From assembly GCF_001721645.1 (NCBI RefSeq), contig NZ_CP017141.1, positions 496,001-560,000 of the forward strand: DNA of 64,000 bases. Reading direction: 5' to 3'. This stretch comes from Pedobacter steynii. GTDB taxonomy: Bacteria; Bacteroidota; Bacteroidia; Sphingobacteriales; Sphingobacteriaceae. The position numbers and the translations under genes were made by a program. This document shows positions 16,966 through 25,352 of this stretch, in pieces. The notes beneath the pieces are model-generated. The model had not been told where the DNA came from and did no database searches. It saw nothing but the letters and a program-made list of their open reading frames with translations. How positions within the stretch are numbered: position 1 is the stretch's first letter; every line of letters begins with the position of its first letter.

Positions 16966-17021
16966 CAAATATAGAACTGTTTTTATCATAATTGCATATT
17001 TTTTGCAATAAAAATTTGCAA
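16966..17021 (-). promoter_or_regulatory. SusC-operon promoter with TTGCA-repeat operator
   Basis: A perfect -7 element TATATTTG lies at 16966-16973 (minus strand), placing the transcription start near 16959. Just upstream, over the -33 zone, TGCA cores occur at 16993, 17004 and 17017, spaced 11 and 13 bp. The three proximal repeats of the cobW promoter have the same spacing and orientation. This is the main argument for common control with the metal locus. Confidence 0.55.
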
Positions 17022-17171
17022 ACAAGCACAATTAAGCCCTAAGGCCATAATAAGCCCATAAAAACAACAAAACACCAACAAAATAGGCGATTTTTTAGAG
17101 ATACCAATCCTGCAACCCAAGTGGATTTGAAATCTACAGAACAAAAAACGGCACAGAAGCGGAAGAAAAAA

Positions 17172-17187
17172 TGCAAAAAATATGCAA
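17172..17187 (+). repeat. Inverted 16-bp copy of the SusC operator core
   Basis: The 16 bases TGCAAAAAATATGCAA on the plus strand are identical to the minus-strand sequence at 17008-16993 within the SusC operator. The two copies are about 165 bp apart in opposite orientation. This could be a secondary operator or chance in A/T-rich DNA; it also lies next to the SlyD-gene terminator. Confidence 0.4.
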
Positions 17188-17192
17188 CAAAA

Positions 17193-17219
17193 AAAGGTAT
17201 CCTGAATCAGGATACCTTT
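17193..17219 (-). terminator. Terminator of the yyaL-like/slyD operon
   Basis: A perfect 12-bp stem AAAGGTATCCTG/CAGGATACCTTT with a 3-nt loop lies 21 bp after the SlyD stop. On the minus strand it is followed by a run of T residues. Confidence 0.85.
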
Positions 17220-17239
17220 CCAATTATGATTAAGATCTC

Positions 17240-17740
17240 TTAGTGACCTTCGTGTCCGTCAGCACCATGTGCATGACCATGACTTAATTCTTCCTGAGTT
17301 GCTTCACGAACAGTAAGGATTTTACCTGCAAAAATCAGGTTTTTTCCAGCCATAGGATGGTTTAAATCTACTGATACAGCAGTCTCATGAATGGCAGTTA
17401 CACCAGCTCTGAAATGGTTGCCCTGGTTGTCCTGCAAAGGAATAACATCACCTACAGCAGGTAATCCGGCTTCCTTAAACATATCGATTGGCAAATCAGC
17501 GAAAGCTCCCGGATCTAATTCTCCGTAACCATCAGCTGCAGTAAGCTCAAAGCCATACTCATCACCAACATTTAATCCTGCCAAATGTTCTTCAAATTTT
17601 GGCAACATCATTCCTGTACCATATAGAAAAACAAGTGCATTTTGCTCATCTGCTTTCTCTACAAAAACTTGTTGTCCTTCTTCATTAGTCGTATGCAATT
17701 CGTACGTTAATGATACTACTGTATTGGGTTTAATACTCAT
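17240..17740 (-). CDS. slyD: FKBP-type peptidyl-prolyl isomerase, SlyD-like
   Basis: A 166-residue protein with an N-terminal FKBP half-domain, an inserted IF chaperone flap, and the returning FKBP strand. Motifs seen are YGTGMMLPKFEEHLAGLNVGDEYGFEL and HPMAGKNLIFAGKI. The tail SHGHAHGADGHEGH is a short His-rich metal-binding end like that of SlyD. It catalyses proline isomerisation and acts as a cytoplasmic chaperone, and in enterobacteria SlyD also buffers nickel. Its ATG shares one base with the stop of the upstream gene (TAATG), so translation is coupled. Confidence 0.9.
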   Translation of the reverse strand: MSIKPNTVVSLTYELHTTNEEGQQVFVEKADEQNALVFLYGTGMMLPKFEEHLAGLNVGDEYGFELTAADGYGELDPGAFADLPIDMFKEAGLPAVGDVIPLQDNQGNHFRAGVTAIHETAVSVDLNHPMAGKNLIFAGKILTVREATQEELSHGHAHGADGHEGH

Positions 17741-19764
17741 TATGATGTTATTTTAGTTATCAATTTTAATGCTTCATCAACAGTAGCTACTGGCAACTGG
17801 CATACTTTATTTCGGCAAATATAGATTTTTGTTTCAATGCTTTCCTTATCTTTTAACAAAGGAAGTGTTGAATTTGTTCCTGACAGGATAATTTTATTGG
17901 GAATATAATGGTCATTAATTTCCTTTTTCAACGCTGCTGTACTTTTTCCGGTAATAGCAATCTCATTCAGGCCGAAGACTTCGTTCAACAGCTGAATAGC
18001 CCAGTTTGAGTAAGCTGAACCATACGTTTTAATCTGTGGCTGCACCGCAGCAAGCATTGCAGCAGCCTGATTGATATACCGTTCTTCGTCAAAAAGCAAT
18101 CCTAAAGTATGTAGGTTTTGTGCCATAACAGAATTCGAGGCAGGAATAACATTGTCCATGATTTCATGTTTACGGGCAATCAATGTTTCTCCTCCCGATG
18201 GCGTGTAGAAAAACATCGGACTTTCCGGATCAGCAAAATCCCGAAACACCTGTTCTGTGAGCGCTTTAGCTTCAATTAACCATCTTTCATCAAAATCAGC
18301 CTGATACAAAGCAATCAGGGCTTCAATGAAAAACGCATAATCATCAAGAAAGCCTGAAATTGTTGCTTTTCCATTTTTAAAATTCCGATACAAGCCACCA
18401 TCAGGAGTTCTTAATCCGCTGAGGATAAAATCGGCAGCTCTTTTTGCCATCAGGTAATACGCGGTATCGTCAAAGATTCCTGAACTTTCTGCCAGCCCTT
18501 TAATCGCCATGGCATTCCAGGCAGTGAGGCATTTATCATCCAAACCTGGTCGCACCCGCTGGTTTCTTTGCGCCAGAAGTTTTGCTTTAACAGATTTGAG
18601 CTGTTGCTTCAATTCATCCAGACTAAGTTCTTTTTCTGCAGCAAATTTTTCATCGGTCTGTTGTCTCAACAAGATATTCGTTTGCTCCTCCTCCCAGTTT
18701 CCTTCTTCAGAAAGCTGATAATAAGCAGTCATCAAGGCATGGTGTTCTCCAGTGATTTTTTCAAATTCAGTTTCGTCCCATACATAAAATTTCCCCTCCA
18801 CTCCTTCGCTATCGGCATCCAATGCAGAATAAAATAAGCCCTCCTCCGAAGTCATCTCCCGGTCCAGCCAGCCAATACTTTCCTCAACAACTTCTTTAAA
18901 TAAGGGCATACGACTATATTGATACGCCTCTGCATACAAGCTGATCAGTTGTCCATTGTCGTACAACATCTTCTCGAAATGCGGCACATGCCAGTTTCCG
19001 TCTACGGAATAACGTGCAAAACCTCCCCCTATCTGATCGTAAATCCCTCCCAAGGCCATCTTTTCCAGAGTTAAAAGTGCAGAAGTACGGGTTTCCTCGT
19101 CTCCTGTCAGCAAACTATAGCGAAGCATAAACTGCCAGTTATTGGGCATAGGAAATTTTGGTGCCCGGTTATAGCCACCTTCAGACCAGTCAAAATACTG
19201 CTTCCAGGGCGTAATAATCTCAGAGAGATGCTCAAGGGCATATTCTTCCCGTTTTACATTTGGAATAATTCGCTCTGCATTCCTGATGCCGTCGGTTAAA
19301 CGATCCGCATATTGTTTTGCTTTATCTGGCTCATTTTGCCAGAGTTCAGCAACATTTTCCAGAATATTTATCCAGTCTTCCTTTTTGAAATAAGTCCCTC
19401 CATATATGGGGCGCTGGTCCGGTAAACACAAACAATTGAGTGGCCAGCCCCCACTTCCAGTCATTAATTGAATCGCCAGCATATAGATCTGATCAATATC
19501 CGGACGTTCTTCCCTATCCACTTTAATACAGATAAAATGTCTGTTCATCACTTCAGCGACTTCATGGTTTTCAAAACTTTCCCGCTCCATAACATGACAC
19601 CAATGACAGGCAGAATACCCGATACTCACCAAAATCAGCTTGTTTTCCCGTTTTGCTTTTTCCAGGGCTTCCTGCCCCCATTCATACCAGTTTACAGGAT
19701 TATGAGCGTGTTGTAGCAGATAAGGAGAAGAGGCCTTAATCAGGTTGTTAGGTTCCATATTCAT
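17740..19764 (-). CDS. YyaL/SPATA20-like thioredoxin-domain protein (DUF255)
   Basis: A 674-residue protein. The N-terminal thioredoxin-like domain (about 1-165) has the typical NPVNWYEWG and [14 protein letters not shown] with a CHWC active-site pair. It is followed by a (alpha/alpha)6 barrel of the cellobiose-2-epimerase/N-acylglucosamine-epimerase type (about 200-550; [24 protein letters not shown] and [17 protein letters not shown]). The family is widespread from bacteria to mammals and its reaction is not established. It is coupled to the SlyD gene, which may hint at protein folding or redox work. Confidence 0.92.
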   Translation of the reverse strand: MNMEPNNLIKASSPYLLQHAHNPVNWYEWGQEALEKAKRENKLILVSIGYSACHWCHVMERESFENHEVAEVMNRHFICIKVDREERPDIDQIYMLAIQLMTGSGGWPLNCLCLPDQRPIYGGTYFKKEDWINILENVAELWQNEPDKAKQYADRLTDGIRNAERIIPNVKREEYALEHLSEIITPWKQYFDWSEGGYNRAPKFPMPNNWQFMLRYSLLTGDEETRTSALLTLEKMALGGIYDQIGGGFARYSVDGNWHVPHFEKMLYDNGQLISLYAEAYQYSRMPLFKEVVEESIGWLDREMTSEEGLFYSALDADSEGVEGKFYVWDETEFEKITGEHHALMTAYYQLSEEGNWEEEQTNILLRQQTDEKFAAEKELSLDELKQQLKSVKAKLLAQRNQRVRPGLDDKCLTAWNAMAIKGLAESSGIFDDTAYYLMAKRAADFILSGLRTPDGGLYRNFKNGKATISGFLDDYAFFIEALIALYQADFDERWLIEAKALTEQVFRDFADPESPMFFYTPSGGETLIARKHEIMDNVIPASNSVMAQNLHTLGLLFDEERYINQAAAMLAAVQPQIKTYGSAYSNWAIQLLNEVFGLNEIAITGKSTAALKKEINDHYIPNKIILSGTNSTLPLLKDKESIETKIYICRNKVCQLPVATVDEALKLITKITS

Positions 19765-19868
19765 CCTATAAAGTTAAAAAGATAAAATTCTTCGGTATTT
19801 TTTATTCCATAAAATGACAGAAAACACGATTGATGGTGATATCTTTAAAGATAATTTAGATACAACGC

Positions 19869-20051
19869 ATGATCAGGTTAAATAAAGACACGCCTTCAGA
19901 GGTATTGCAAGAGGTTAAGAAAGGCGATTTGGTGACTGATACATTCAGCAAAACAGGTCTTGTTGAGGAAGTGGAGACTTCTGATGATGGCTTGTATAAA
20001 ATTTACACCTTCCACCTCGTTACCGGGAGGACAATTACCATTAAAAAGTAA
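19869..20051 (+). CDS. Small conserved-looking protein, 60 aa
   Basis: A 60-residue protein (MIRLNKDTPSEVLQEVKKGD at the start, TGRTITIKK at the end). It is predicted to form a small SH3/KOW-like beta barrel from the alternating pattern in DLVTDTFSKTGLVEEVE and YKIYTFHLVTGRTI. No family was recognised. It is 10 bp upstream of the dipeptide epimerase gene and on the same strand, so probably cotranscribed. Coding status is supported by context, length without stops and plausible composition only. Confidence 0.55.
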   Translation: MIRLNKDTPSEVLQEVKKGDLVTDTFSKTGLVEEVETSDDGLYKIYTFHLVTGRTITIKK

Positions 20052-20061
20052 TCCCACCATT

Positions 20062-21159
20062 ATGAAGATCACCCATACCGAAATCTACCGCTTCAGCATC
20101 CCTATGGAGCCTTTTGTGATCGCCACTGGCACCATGCATTTTGCACAGAATGTACTGATCAGAATTCATACTGACGCAGGAATTCATGGCGTCGGGGAAT
20201 GTTCTGCATTCCCGATGATTGTGGGAGAAACACAGGAAACATGCCTGGCTATGGCCAAAGATTTCGCACAGATCCTCATCGGCAAAGATCCTCTTGATAT
20301 TCCTGAGCGCATGAATGACCTGCTGGGCTACGCAGCACACAACAGTACCATCAAAAGTGCTTTTGACATGGCTTTATTTGATATTGCAGCCAAACATGCT
20401 GACCTTCCTTTATATCGCTTTCTCGGTGGTCAGAAAAGAACCATTGAAACCGACATGACCATCGGCATCGACAGTCCTGAAAACATGGCTCTTTCAGCCT
20501 TAAGATATCAAAAACAAGGTTGTCGCATCCTGAAGATCAAACTTGGAAAAAAGGTGACGGAGGATATTGACCGGGTTGCAAAAATCCGTCAGGCAGTTGG
20601 TCAGGATATGATCATCCGTCTGGATGCCAATCAAGGCTGGAATTTTGATGACGCGTTATATGCGCTAGGCGCATTGGCTCAATTTAATATTGAATTCTGT
20701 GAACAGCCAATGCGGACCTGGTTTGACGACAGGCTTCCGGAATTGAAGGCCAACTCTCCGATCAAAATTATGGCCGATGAAAGCTGTTACCACCATCATG
20801 ATGCCCGTAAACTCATCAACAGCCAGTCGTGCGAATACCTGAATATTAAATTTTCAAAATCCGGAGGTATTCTTGAAGCTCAGAAAATTCATGAAATTGC
20901 CCTGCAGACAGGTACAAAATGCATGATCGGCAGTATGCTGGAGAGTAGGATCGCATTAACCGCCAACCTTCATTTCGCTTTATCCAGTCCGAATGTGGTA
21001 TTCTTTGACCTGGATACCTGTTTACTTGGACATCTGGCAGATCCGGTAATTGGCGGACTAACCTATAACGGATATTTCCTGGATGTTCCTGAAACTTCCG
21101 GAATAGGTGCTGACGCTACTCCTGCTTTTTTGAAAAATTGCGAACAGTGGATCATTTAA
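20062..21159 (+). CDS. Dipeptide epimerase (enolase superfamily, MLE subgroup)
   Basis: A 365-residue enzyme. It has the N-terminal capping domain (MKITHTEIYRFSIPMEPFVIA), then a (beta/alpha)7-beta barrel with the first catalytic lysine motif LKIKLGKK. Metal ligands follow in LDANQGWNF, EFCEQPM and MADESCY, and then the second lysine in NIKFSKSGG. This matches L-Ala-D/L-Glu-type dipeptide epimerases used in murein-peptide salvage; specificity for other dipeptides is possible. The start at 20062 is chosen because an upstream in-frame extension to 19960 overlaps the 60-aa gene and is not conserved-looking. Confidence 0.88.
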   Translation: MKITHTEIYRFSIPMEPFVIATGTMHFAQNVLIRIHTDAGIHGVGECSAFPMIVGETQETCLAMAKDFAQILIGKDPLDIPERMNDLLGYAAHNSTIKSAFDMALFDIAAKHADLPLYRFLGGQKRTIETDMTIGIDSPENMALSALRYQKQGCRILKIKLGKKVTEDIDRVAKIRQAVGQDMIIRLDANQGWNFDDALYALGALAQFNIEFCEQPMRTWFDDRLPELKANSPIKIMADESCYHHHDARKLINSQSCEYLNIKFSKSGGILEAQKIHEIALQTGTKCMIGSMLESRIALTANLHFALSSPNVVFFDLDTCLLGHLADPVIGGLTYNGYFLDVPETSGIGADATPAFLKNCEQWII

Positions 21160-21221
21160 ACCGTTTCTAAAATGTTAACTTAAACATTTTCAACAGCCCT
21201 TGTTATTCTAATTCAAACTCA

Positions 21222-21246
21222 TTAGTTTAGTAAACTAAGTTTACTA
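21222..21246 (+). promoter_or_regulatory. Overlapping perfect palindromes, probable MarR operator
   Basis: A 17-bp palindrome TTAGTTTA-G-TAAACTAA (21222-21238) and a 19-bp palindrome TAGTAAACT-A-AGTTTACTA (21228-21246) overlap each other, ending 12 bp before the MarR start codon. MarR dimers bind palindromes of about this length, and overlap with the promoter is typical of autorepression. Confidence 0.75.
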
Positions 21247-21258
21247 TACAACTTCCCA

Positions 21259-21732
21259 ATGAAAGACCACCACAAACAAGCTGTTATCTTTAAACAGCTA
21301 TACATTCTCAAAAAGCTCACTGACGACTGGGGTGATAAAAATATATGCAATCTCCAACAGCCGCATTTCAACATGGCATTTATGCCTTTTTTTATGGCTG
21401 TAGGTCTGGAAGGGAAGTCCAGTAGCTCCATTGCTGCAAATCTGAAAGTGAGTCGGCAGGCAGCTGGAAAGATTATGAAAGAACTGGAACAAACGGGCTT
21501 GATTAAAGTAGAAAAAAATGCCACAGATGCCCGTTCAAATCTGCTTGAACTAACGGAGGCAGGAAGATCATTTTATCTTCAGGTTACCGAGCAATCGGAA
21601 TTGCTCACCAAAAAATATGTAAAACTAATTGGAAAGAAGCAATTGGAGATGATGACAGATACGATGGAAAAAATGATCCATTTTCATGAACAATTAAACC
21701 ATTGCCATAACATGGGAGGAACACATGGCTAA
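21259..21732 (+). CDS. MarR-family transcriptional regulator
   Basis: A 157-residue protein with a winged helix-turn-helix: SSIAANLKVSRQAAGKIMKEL as recognition helices and VEKNATDARSNLLELTEAGR as the wing and following helix. Its last 8 bp overlap the pentapeptide-repeat gene, so the two form an operon. A double palindrome lies directly upstream. MarR proteins usually release DNA on binding a phenolic or lipophilic compound or on oxidation; the signal here is unknown. Confidence 0.9.
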   Translation: MKDHHKQAVIFKQLYILKKLTDDWGDKNICNLQQPHFNMAFMPFFMAVGLEGKSSSSIAANLKVSRQAAGKIMKELEQTGLIKVEKNATDARSNLLELTEAGRSFYLQVTEQSELLTKKYVKLIGKKQLEMMTDTMEKMIHFHEQLNHCHNMGGTHG

Positions 21733-22297
21733 AGTAGTCCACTTGCAAAAAACCTTTGATAAAATAGATTATTCAGCACAAAAACTGAGCGACAGAGAGT
21801 TTCAGGATTGTATTTTTAAAAACTGTGATTTCTCCAACAGCATTCTGTCTGGCAATGAGTTTACGGATTGCACCTTTGACACCTGTAATTTAAGCATGGT
21901 TAAGCTTGATAAAACCAAACTCAATGAAGTACATTTCATCGGTTGCAAACTAATGGGCGTAGACTTCAGCAATATCAACGCCTTCATTCTGTCAATGAGC
22001 TTTAAAAACTGCATGTTACATTTCGCCAATTTTTCCAGGCTAAAATTAAAGAAAACCGAATTTGAAGAATGCAGCATTAAGGAAGCCAACTTTTCAGAAA
22101 CTGATCTTAAAGGTTCCGCCTTTCACCGCTGTGACCTGGAAAGAACTGTTTTTGAACGAAGTAACCTCGAATCCGTAGATTTCAGAACAGCCTATAATTT
22201 TAACATCGACCCGGAAAGCAACCTCATGAAAAAAGCAAGGTTCTCCAGCTCCGGATTGGAGGGCTTACTGATCAGACATCAGCTGCTTATAGATTAA
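21725..22297 (+). CDS. Pentapeptide-repeat protein (Qnr/McbG-like shape)
   Basis: A 190-residue protein built almost entirely of A(D/N)LXX-like pentapeptide repeats (for example DCIFKNCDFSNSILSGNEF, then DLERTVFERSNLESVDF). These form a right-handed quadrilateral beta-helix. The length and the C-terminal helix after FNIDPESN resemble Qnr-type proteins that mimic DNA and protect gyrase. It is translationally coupled to a MarR regulator, so resistance or stress protection is plausible but unproven. Its stop overlaps the convergent GH25 gene by 4 bp. Confidence 0.88.
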   Translation: MAKVVHLQKTFDKIDYSAQKLSDREFQDCIFKNCDFSNSILSGNEFTDCTFDTCNLSMVKLDKTKLNEVHFIGCKLMGVDFSNINAFILSMSFKNCMLHFANFSRLKLKKTEFEECSIKEANFSETDLKGSAFHRCDLERTVFERSNLESVDFRTAYNFNIDPESNLMKKARFSSSGLEGLLIRHQLLID

Positions 22298-23214
22298 TAG
22301 CTGAGAATTTTCGGGATCCTTAGCCGCTCAAAAGCAGTGCTATCCCCATTAAAAGCATTAAAATCGACCACATGATTGATTCCGGTTATACGGGCTTTAT
22401 CAGAATGTTGCCAGAACGACCAATTGGTATCACTTCCTACTTTAAGTTTTGCCTGATGGTAATGTGCAATCCATAAAGGATATTCGTCAAAATGCCCTTT
22501 CAGGTAATCTTTATAAAAGGTAAGACCGGAATAAATAATCGGTTTTACCTTTGTTCTCTTTTCCACATAGCTGATAAATTCCTGGAGCTCTTTACGCATG
22601 CTGGCAGGTGCAACCCCATTCAACTGCTCAATATCTACTACCGGAGGTAAATCCCCCTCTTCAAACTTCACCGTTTGAAGAAAAAACTTCGCCTGCCACT
22701 CTCCCGATTTCTGGGGCCTGAAAAAATGATAGGCTCCACAGATAACCCCTGCTTTAGCCGCTTCACGCCAGTTACGCTGGAAATACGGGTCTACACTGAG
22801 TATTCCTTCGGTAGCTTTAATAAAGGCAAATTTCACCTGTACCTCATCCTCTTTCATTGCTTTCACCTTCTTCCAGTCAATTTTCCCCTGGTAATAAGAG
22901 ACATCTATTCCATGAACGCTGTACTTTTTAGGAATCCGGATGTCAAAGCTATTATAGGTTCTGTAGTTGGGATCCTGTCCCCAATCTTTCATCCAACGCC
23001 AGGTAGAAGTAAAACCCTTGATCACGTAGCCATAATAAAAAGGAGAAAGGAGGATGAGAAAAAGCCCCACAATAGCAAACTTCCATTCTATTGCCATTGG
23101 CTTTTTTTTCTTCGTCACCTTTCTTTTTGTCGCAGGTTTTCTGCCGGGAACAGCAGGCTTCGCAGTTCTGGTTGTTTTCCTGGGTGTCGGAGGTTTAGGG
23201 GGGACTAATGGCAT
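22294..23214 (-). CDS. Membrane-anchored GH25 lysozyme
   Basis: About 306 residues. A basic, Pro/Lys-rich N-terminus (KKKKP around residue 36) precedes one transmembrane helix (WKFAIVGLFLILLSPFYYGYV). A GH25 muramidase domain follows, with HGIDVSYYQGKIDW, FAFIKATEG, GAYHFFRP and PPVVDIEQLNG carrying the catalytic Asp/Glu. It cleaves the muramic-acid bond of peptidoglycan in the periplasm. The start MPLVPPKPP at 23214 is preferred to 23229 because the latter lies within the terminator of the neighbouring gene. Confidence 0.9.
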   Translation of the reverse strand: MPLVPPKPPTPRKTTRTAKPAVPGRKPATKRKVTKKKKPMAIEWKFAIVGLFLILLSPFYYGYVIKGFTSTWRWMKDWGQDPNYRTYNSFDIRIPKKYSVHGIDVSYYQGKIDWKKVKAMKEDEVQVKFAFIKATEGILSVDPYFQRNWREAAKAGVICGAYHFFRPQKSGEWQAKFFLQTVKFEEGDLPPVVDIEQLNGVAPASMRKELQEFISYVEKRTKVKPIIYSGLTFYKDYLKGHFDEYPLWIAHYHQAKLKVGSDTNWSFWQHSDKARITGINHVVDFNAFNGDSTAFERLRIPKILSY

Positions 23215-23227
23215 GCCGTAAAAATAC

Positions 23228-23257
23228 AAAAGGACAGCCGATTTGGGCTGTCCTTTT
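23228..23257 (-). terminator. Terminator of the M20 dipeptidase gene
   Basis: A perfect 12-bp stem AAAAGGACAGCC/GGCTGTCCTTTT with a 6-nt loop starts 35 bp beyond the dipeptidase stop and ends in T residues on the minus strand. It separates this gene from the GH25 gene on the same strand. Confidence 0.85.
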
Positions 23258-23291
23258 TTGAATAAAACTTATTCCTTTTAAAATCAGGAAT

Positions 23292-24662
23292 TTACTTACT
23301 TAATTCCGCAAAATATTTATGAAATAAAGGTAAAGTTTCAATCCCTTTATAGTAATTGAAGATATCGTATTTCTCATTTGGCGAATGTAGTGCATCGCTA
23401 TCCAAACCAAAGCCAAATAATACCGACTTAATACCTAAAGCGCTTTCAAACAAGGCAACAATCGGAATACTTCCACCCCCTCTTGTAGGGATAGGCTTTT
23501 TGCCAAATGAGTCCAGAATAGCTTGTTCTGCAGCACGATAAGCAACACTATCAGTTGGCGTAACTACCGGCTCACCACCATGATGCGCGGTAACCTTTAC
23601 CTTTACATAGTCAGGGGCAATGCTTTCAAAGTGTTTAGTGAAAATTTCAGAGATCTCCTCAGAAGTCTGATTAGGTACCAGGCGCATAGAGATTTTAGCA
23701 TTTGCTTTTGAAGGCAATACAGTTTTAGCTCCTTCACCGATATAACCACTCCAGATGCCATTTACCTCCAAAGTAGGCCTGGTTCCGGTACGCTCCAAAG
23801 TAGAGAATCCTTTCTCTCCCCACTCTGCATTGATATCCAGGTCTTCTTTATATTCAGTCAGGTCAAATGGCGCTGAGTTTAATGCTTTTCTTTCCTCATC
23901 AGACAACTCCACTACTTTATCATAAAAGGCAGGAATGGTAATGTGGTTGTTTTCATCGTGTAGCGAAGCAATCATTTTACATAAGATCGTTGCAGGATTT
24001 GCCACCGCACCACCGTATACACCCGAGTGTAAATCGCGGTTCGGGCCCACCACTTCCACTTCCATATAGGCAAGACCACGTAATCCGGTTTCAATGGAAG
24101 GATTTTCCATACTGATCATAGAAGTATCAGAAATCAATACCACATCTGCTTTCAAACGCTCGGTATTTGCTTCCACAAACAGGCCAAGGTTTGCCGAACC
24201 AACTTCTTCCTCTCCCTCAATCATAAACTTAACGTTACAAGAAAGGGTATTGGTTTTCATCATCAGCTCAAAAGCTTTTACATGCATGTAAAACTGACCT
24301 TTATCATCACAGGCTCCACGGGCATAGATTTTACCATCACGTACTGTAGGCTCAAATGGAGGGGTTTTCCAAAGCTCCAGCGGATCCGCGGGCTGCACAT
24401 CATAATGTCCGTAAATTAAAACCGTAGGTAACTTTTCATCAATGATCTTTTCACCATATACAATCGGATAACCGGCGGTTTCACAAATCTCTACTTTATC
24501 GGCACCTGCGTCCTTCAGTTTCTGGGCAACAAAATCGGCTGTTTTAAGGACATCTCCTTTATATTTAGGGTCTGCACTTACCGATGGGAAGCGTAATAGT
24601 TCAAACAACTCATCTAAAAAACGTTGTTTGTTTTCTTCTACATATTTTTTGATCTCTTGCAT
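23292..24662 (-). CDS. M20-family dipeptidase (CNDP/DapE-like)
   Basis: A 456-residue zinc peptidase with the di-metal motifs YGHYDVQPAD, ARGACDDKGQ and EGEEEVGS, and the final His in DALHSPNEKY. The lid domain lies between, with the substrate-binding His in RDLHSGVYGG. It resembles carnosinase-like cytosolic dipeptidases of broad specificity. The start MQEIKKYVEENKQRF at 24662 is chosen over a 9-residue longer frame. It is monocistronic with its own terminator. Confidence 0.9.
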   Translation of the reverse strand: MQEIKKYVEENKQRFLDELFELLRFPSVSADPKYKGDVLKTADFVAQKLKDAGADKVEICETAGYPIVYGEKIIDEKLPTVLIYGHYDVQPADPLELWKTPPFEPTVRDGKIYARGACDDKGQFYMHVKAFELMMKTNTLSCNVKFMIEGEEEVGSANLGLFVEANTERLKADVVLISDTSMISMENPSIETGLRGLAYMEVEVVGPNRDLHSGVYGGAVANPATILCKMIASLHDENNHITIPAFYDKVVELSDEERKALNSAPFDLTEYKEDLDINAEWGEKGFSTLERTGTRPTLEVNGIWSGYIGEGAKTVLPSKANAKISMRLVPNQTSEEISEIFTKHFESIAPDYVKVKVTAHHGGEPVVTPTDSVAYRAAEQAILDSFGKKPIPTRGGGSIPIVALFESALGIKSVLFGFGLDSDALHSPNEKYDIFNYYKGIETLPLFHKYFAELSK

Positions 24663-24835
24663 AACAAATGATTTTGGACAAATATACAAGGTAAAAGATA
24701 AACGGAGGTAACGATGTCATCATTAAGCGGCAAACCGTAAATCATAGCATCCCACCTCATTCCAGGGCACTTCGCAGGCTGGTCTGAAAAAATAAATCCT
24801 TAACTTCGTTTCGAACGTCATCATAGCGAAACGAA

Positions 24836-25351
24836 ATGCAGGATTTTACCAATGAAACATTAGACATAGACGCACTTCCAAAGTACGAGCAAGTGACCTT
24901 AAACGTCCTGAGCAGGAAATATTGGAAAGTAGTGTTATTAAATACAAGTATTTTTCTGCTCATCCTGGCAGCCGGAATAGCCCTTTTGTTGTTTTTTGCG
25001 GAAGAACTCAGACCTTATATCTATATATTTATTGGAACCTATCTGTTATTCGGCATCCTCCTGATCCTGCTTTATCAGGCCAGAATTAAAAGAACGGGTT
25101 ATGCCATCAGAGAAAAGGACCTGATTTATAAAAGTGGAATCATTTCTATATCTACCTCCATTATTCCCTTTACAAGAATACAACACATCACCTTAAATGA
25201 GGGGATTTTTTCCAGGATGTTTCAATTGGGCTCTTTACATGTGTTTACTGCCGGTGGAGCTTCCGGAAGCATCACTATTCCAGGACTGGACATCGGGCTG
25301 GCCAGGACCGTTAAAGAAGAACTGACCAGGCAGCTGGGCAAAACTGATTAA
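24836..25351 (+). CDS. Bacterial PH-domain membrane protein (YdbS-like)
   Basis: A 171-residue protein with two N-terminal transmembrane helices (about 36-58 and 62-82) followed by a bPH2 domain (SGIISISTSIIPFTRIQHITLNEGIF and SLHVFTAGGASGSITIPGL). It is the small partner of the YdbS/YdbT pair. The larger gene starts 1 bp after its stop. The role of the pair is not well established; in Bacillus ydbS-ydbT has been associated with resistance to an antimicrobial peptide (amylocyclicin). Confidence 0.88.
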   Translation: MQDFTNETLDIDALPKYEQVTLNVLSRKYWKVVLLNTSIFLLILAAGIALLLFFAEELRPYIYIFIGTYLLFGILLILLYQARIKRTGYAIREKDLIYKSGIISISTSIIPFTRIQHITLNEGIFSRMFQLGSLHVFTAGGASGSITIPGLDIGLARTVKEELTRQLGKTD

Positions 25352-25352
25352 G

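Noticed and set aside
22675..23208. 177-codon plus-strand frame opposite the GH25 gene
   Set aside because: Antisense shadow; the minus strand encodes a complete muramidase with a membrane anchor.
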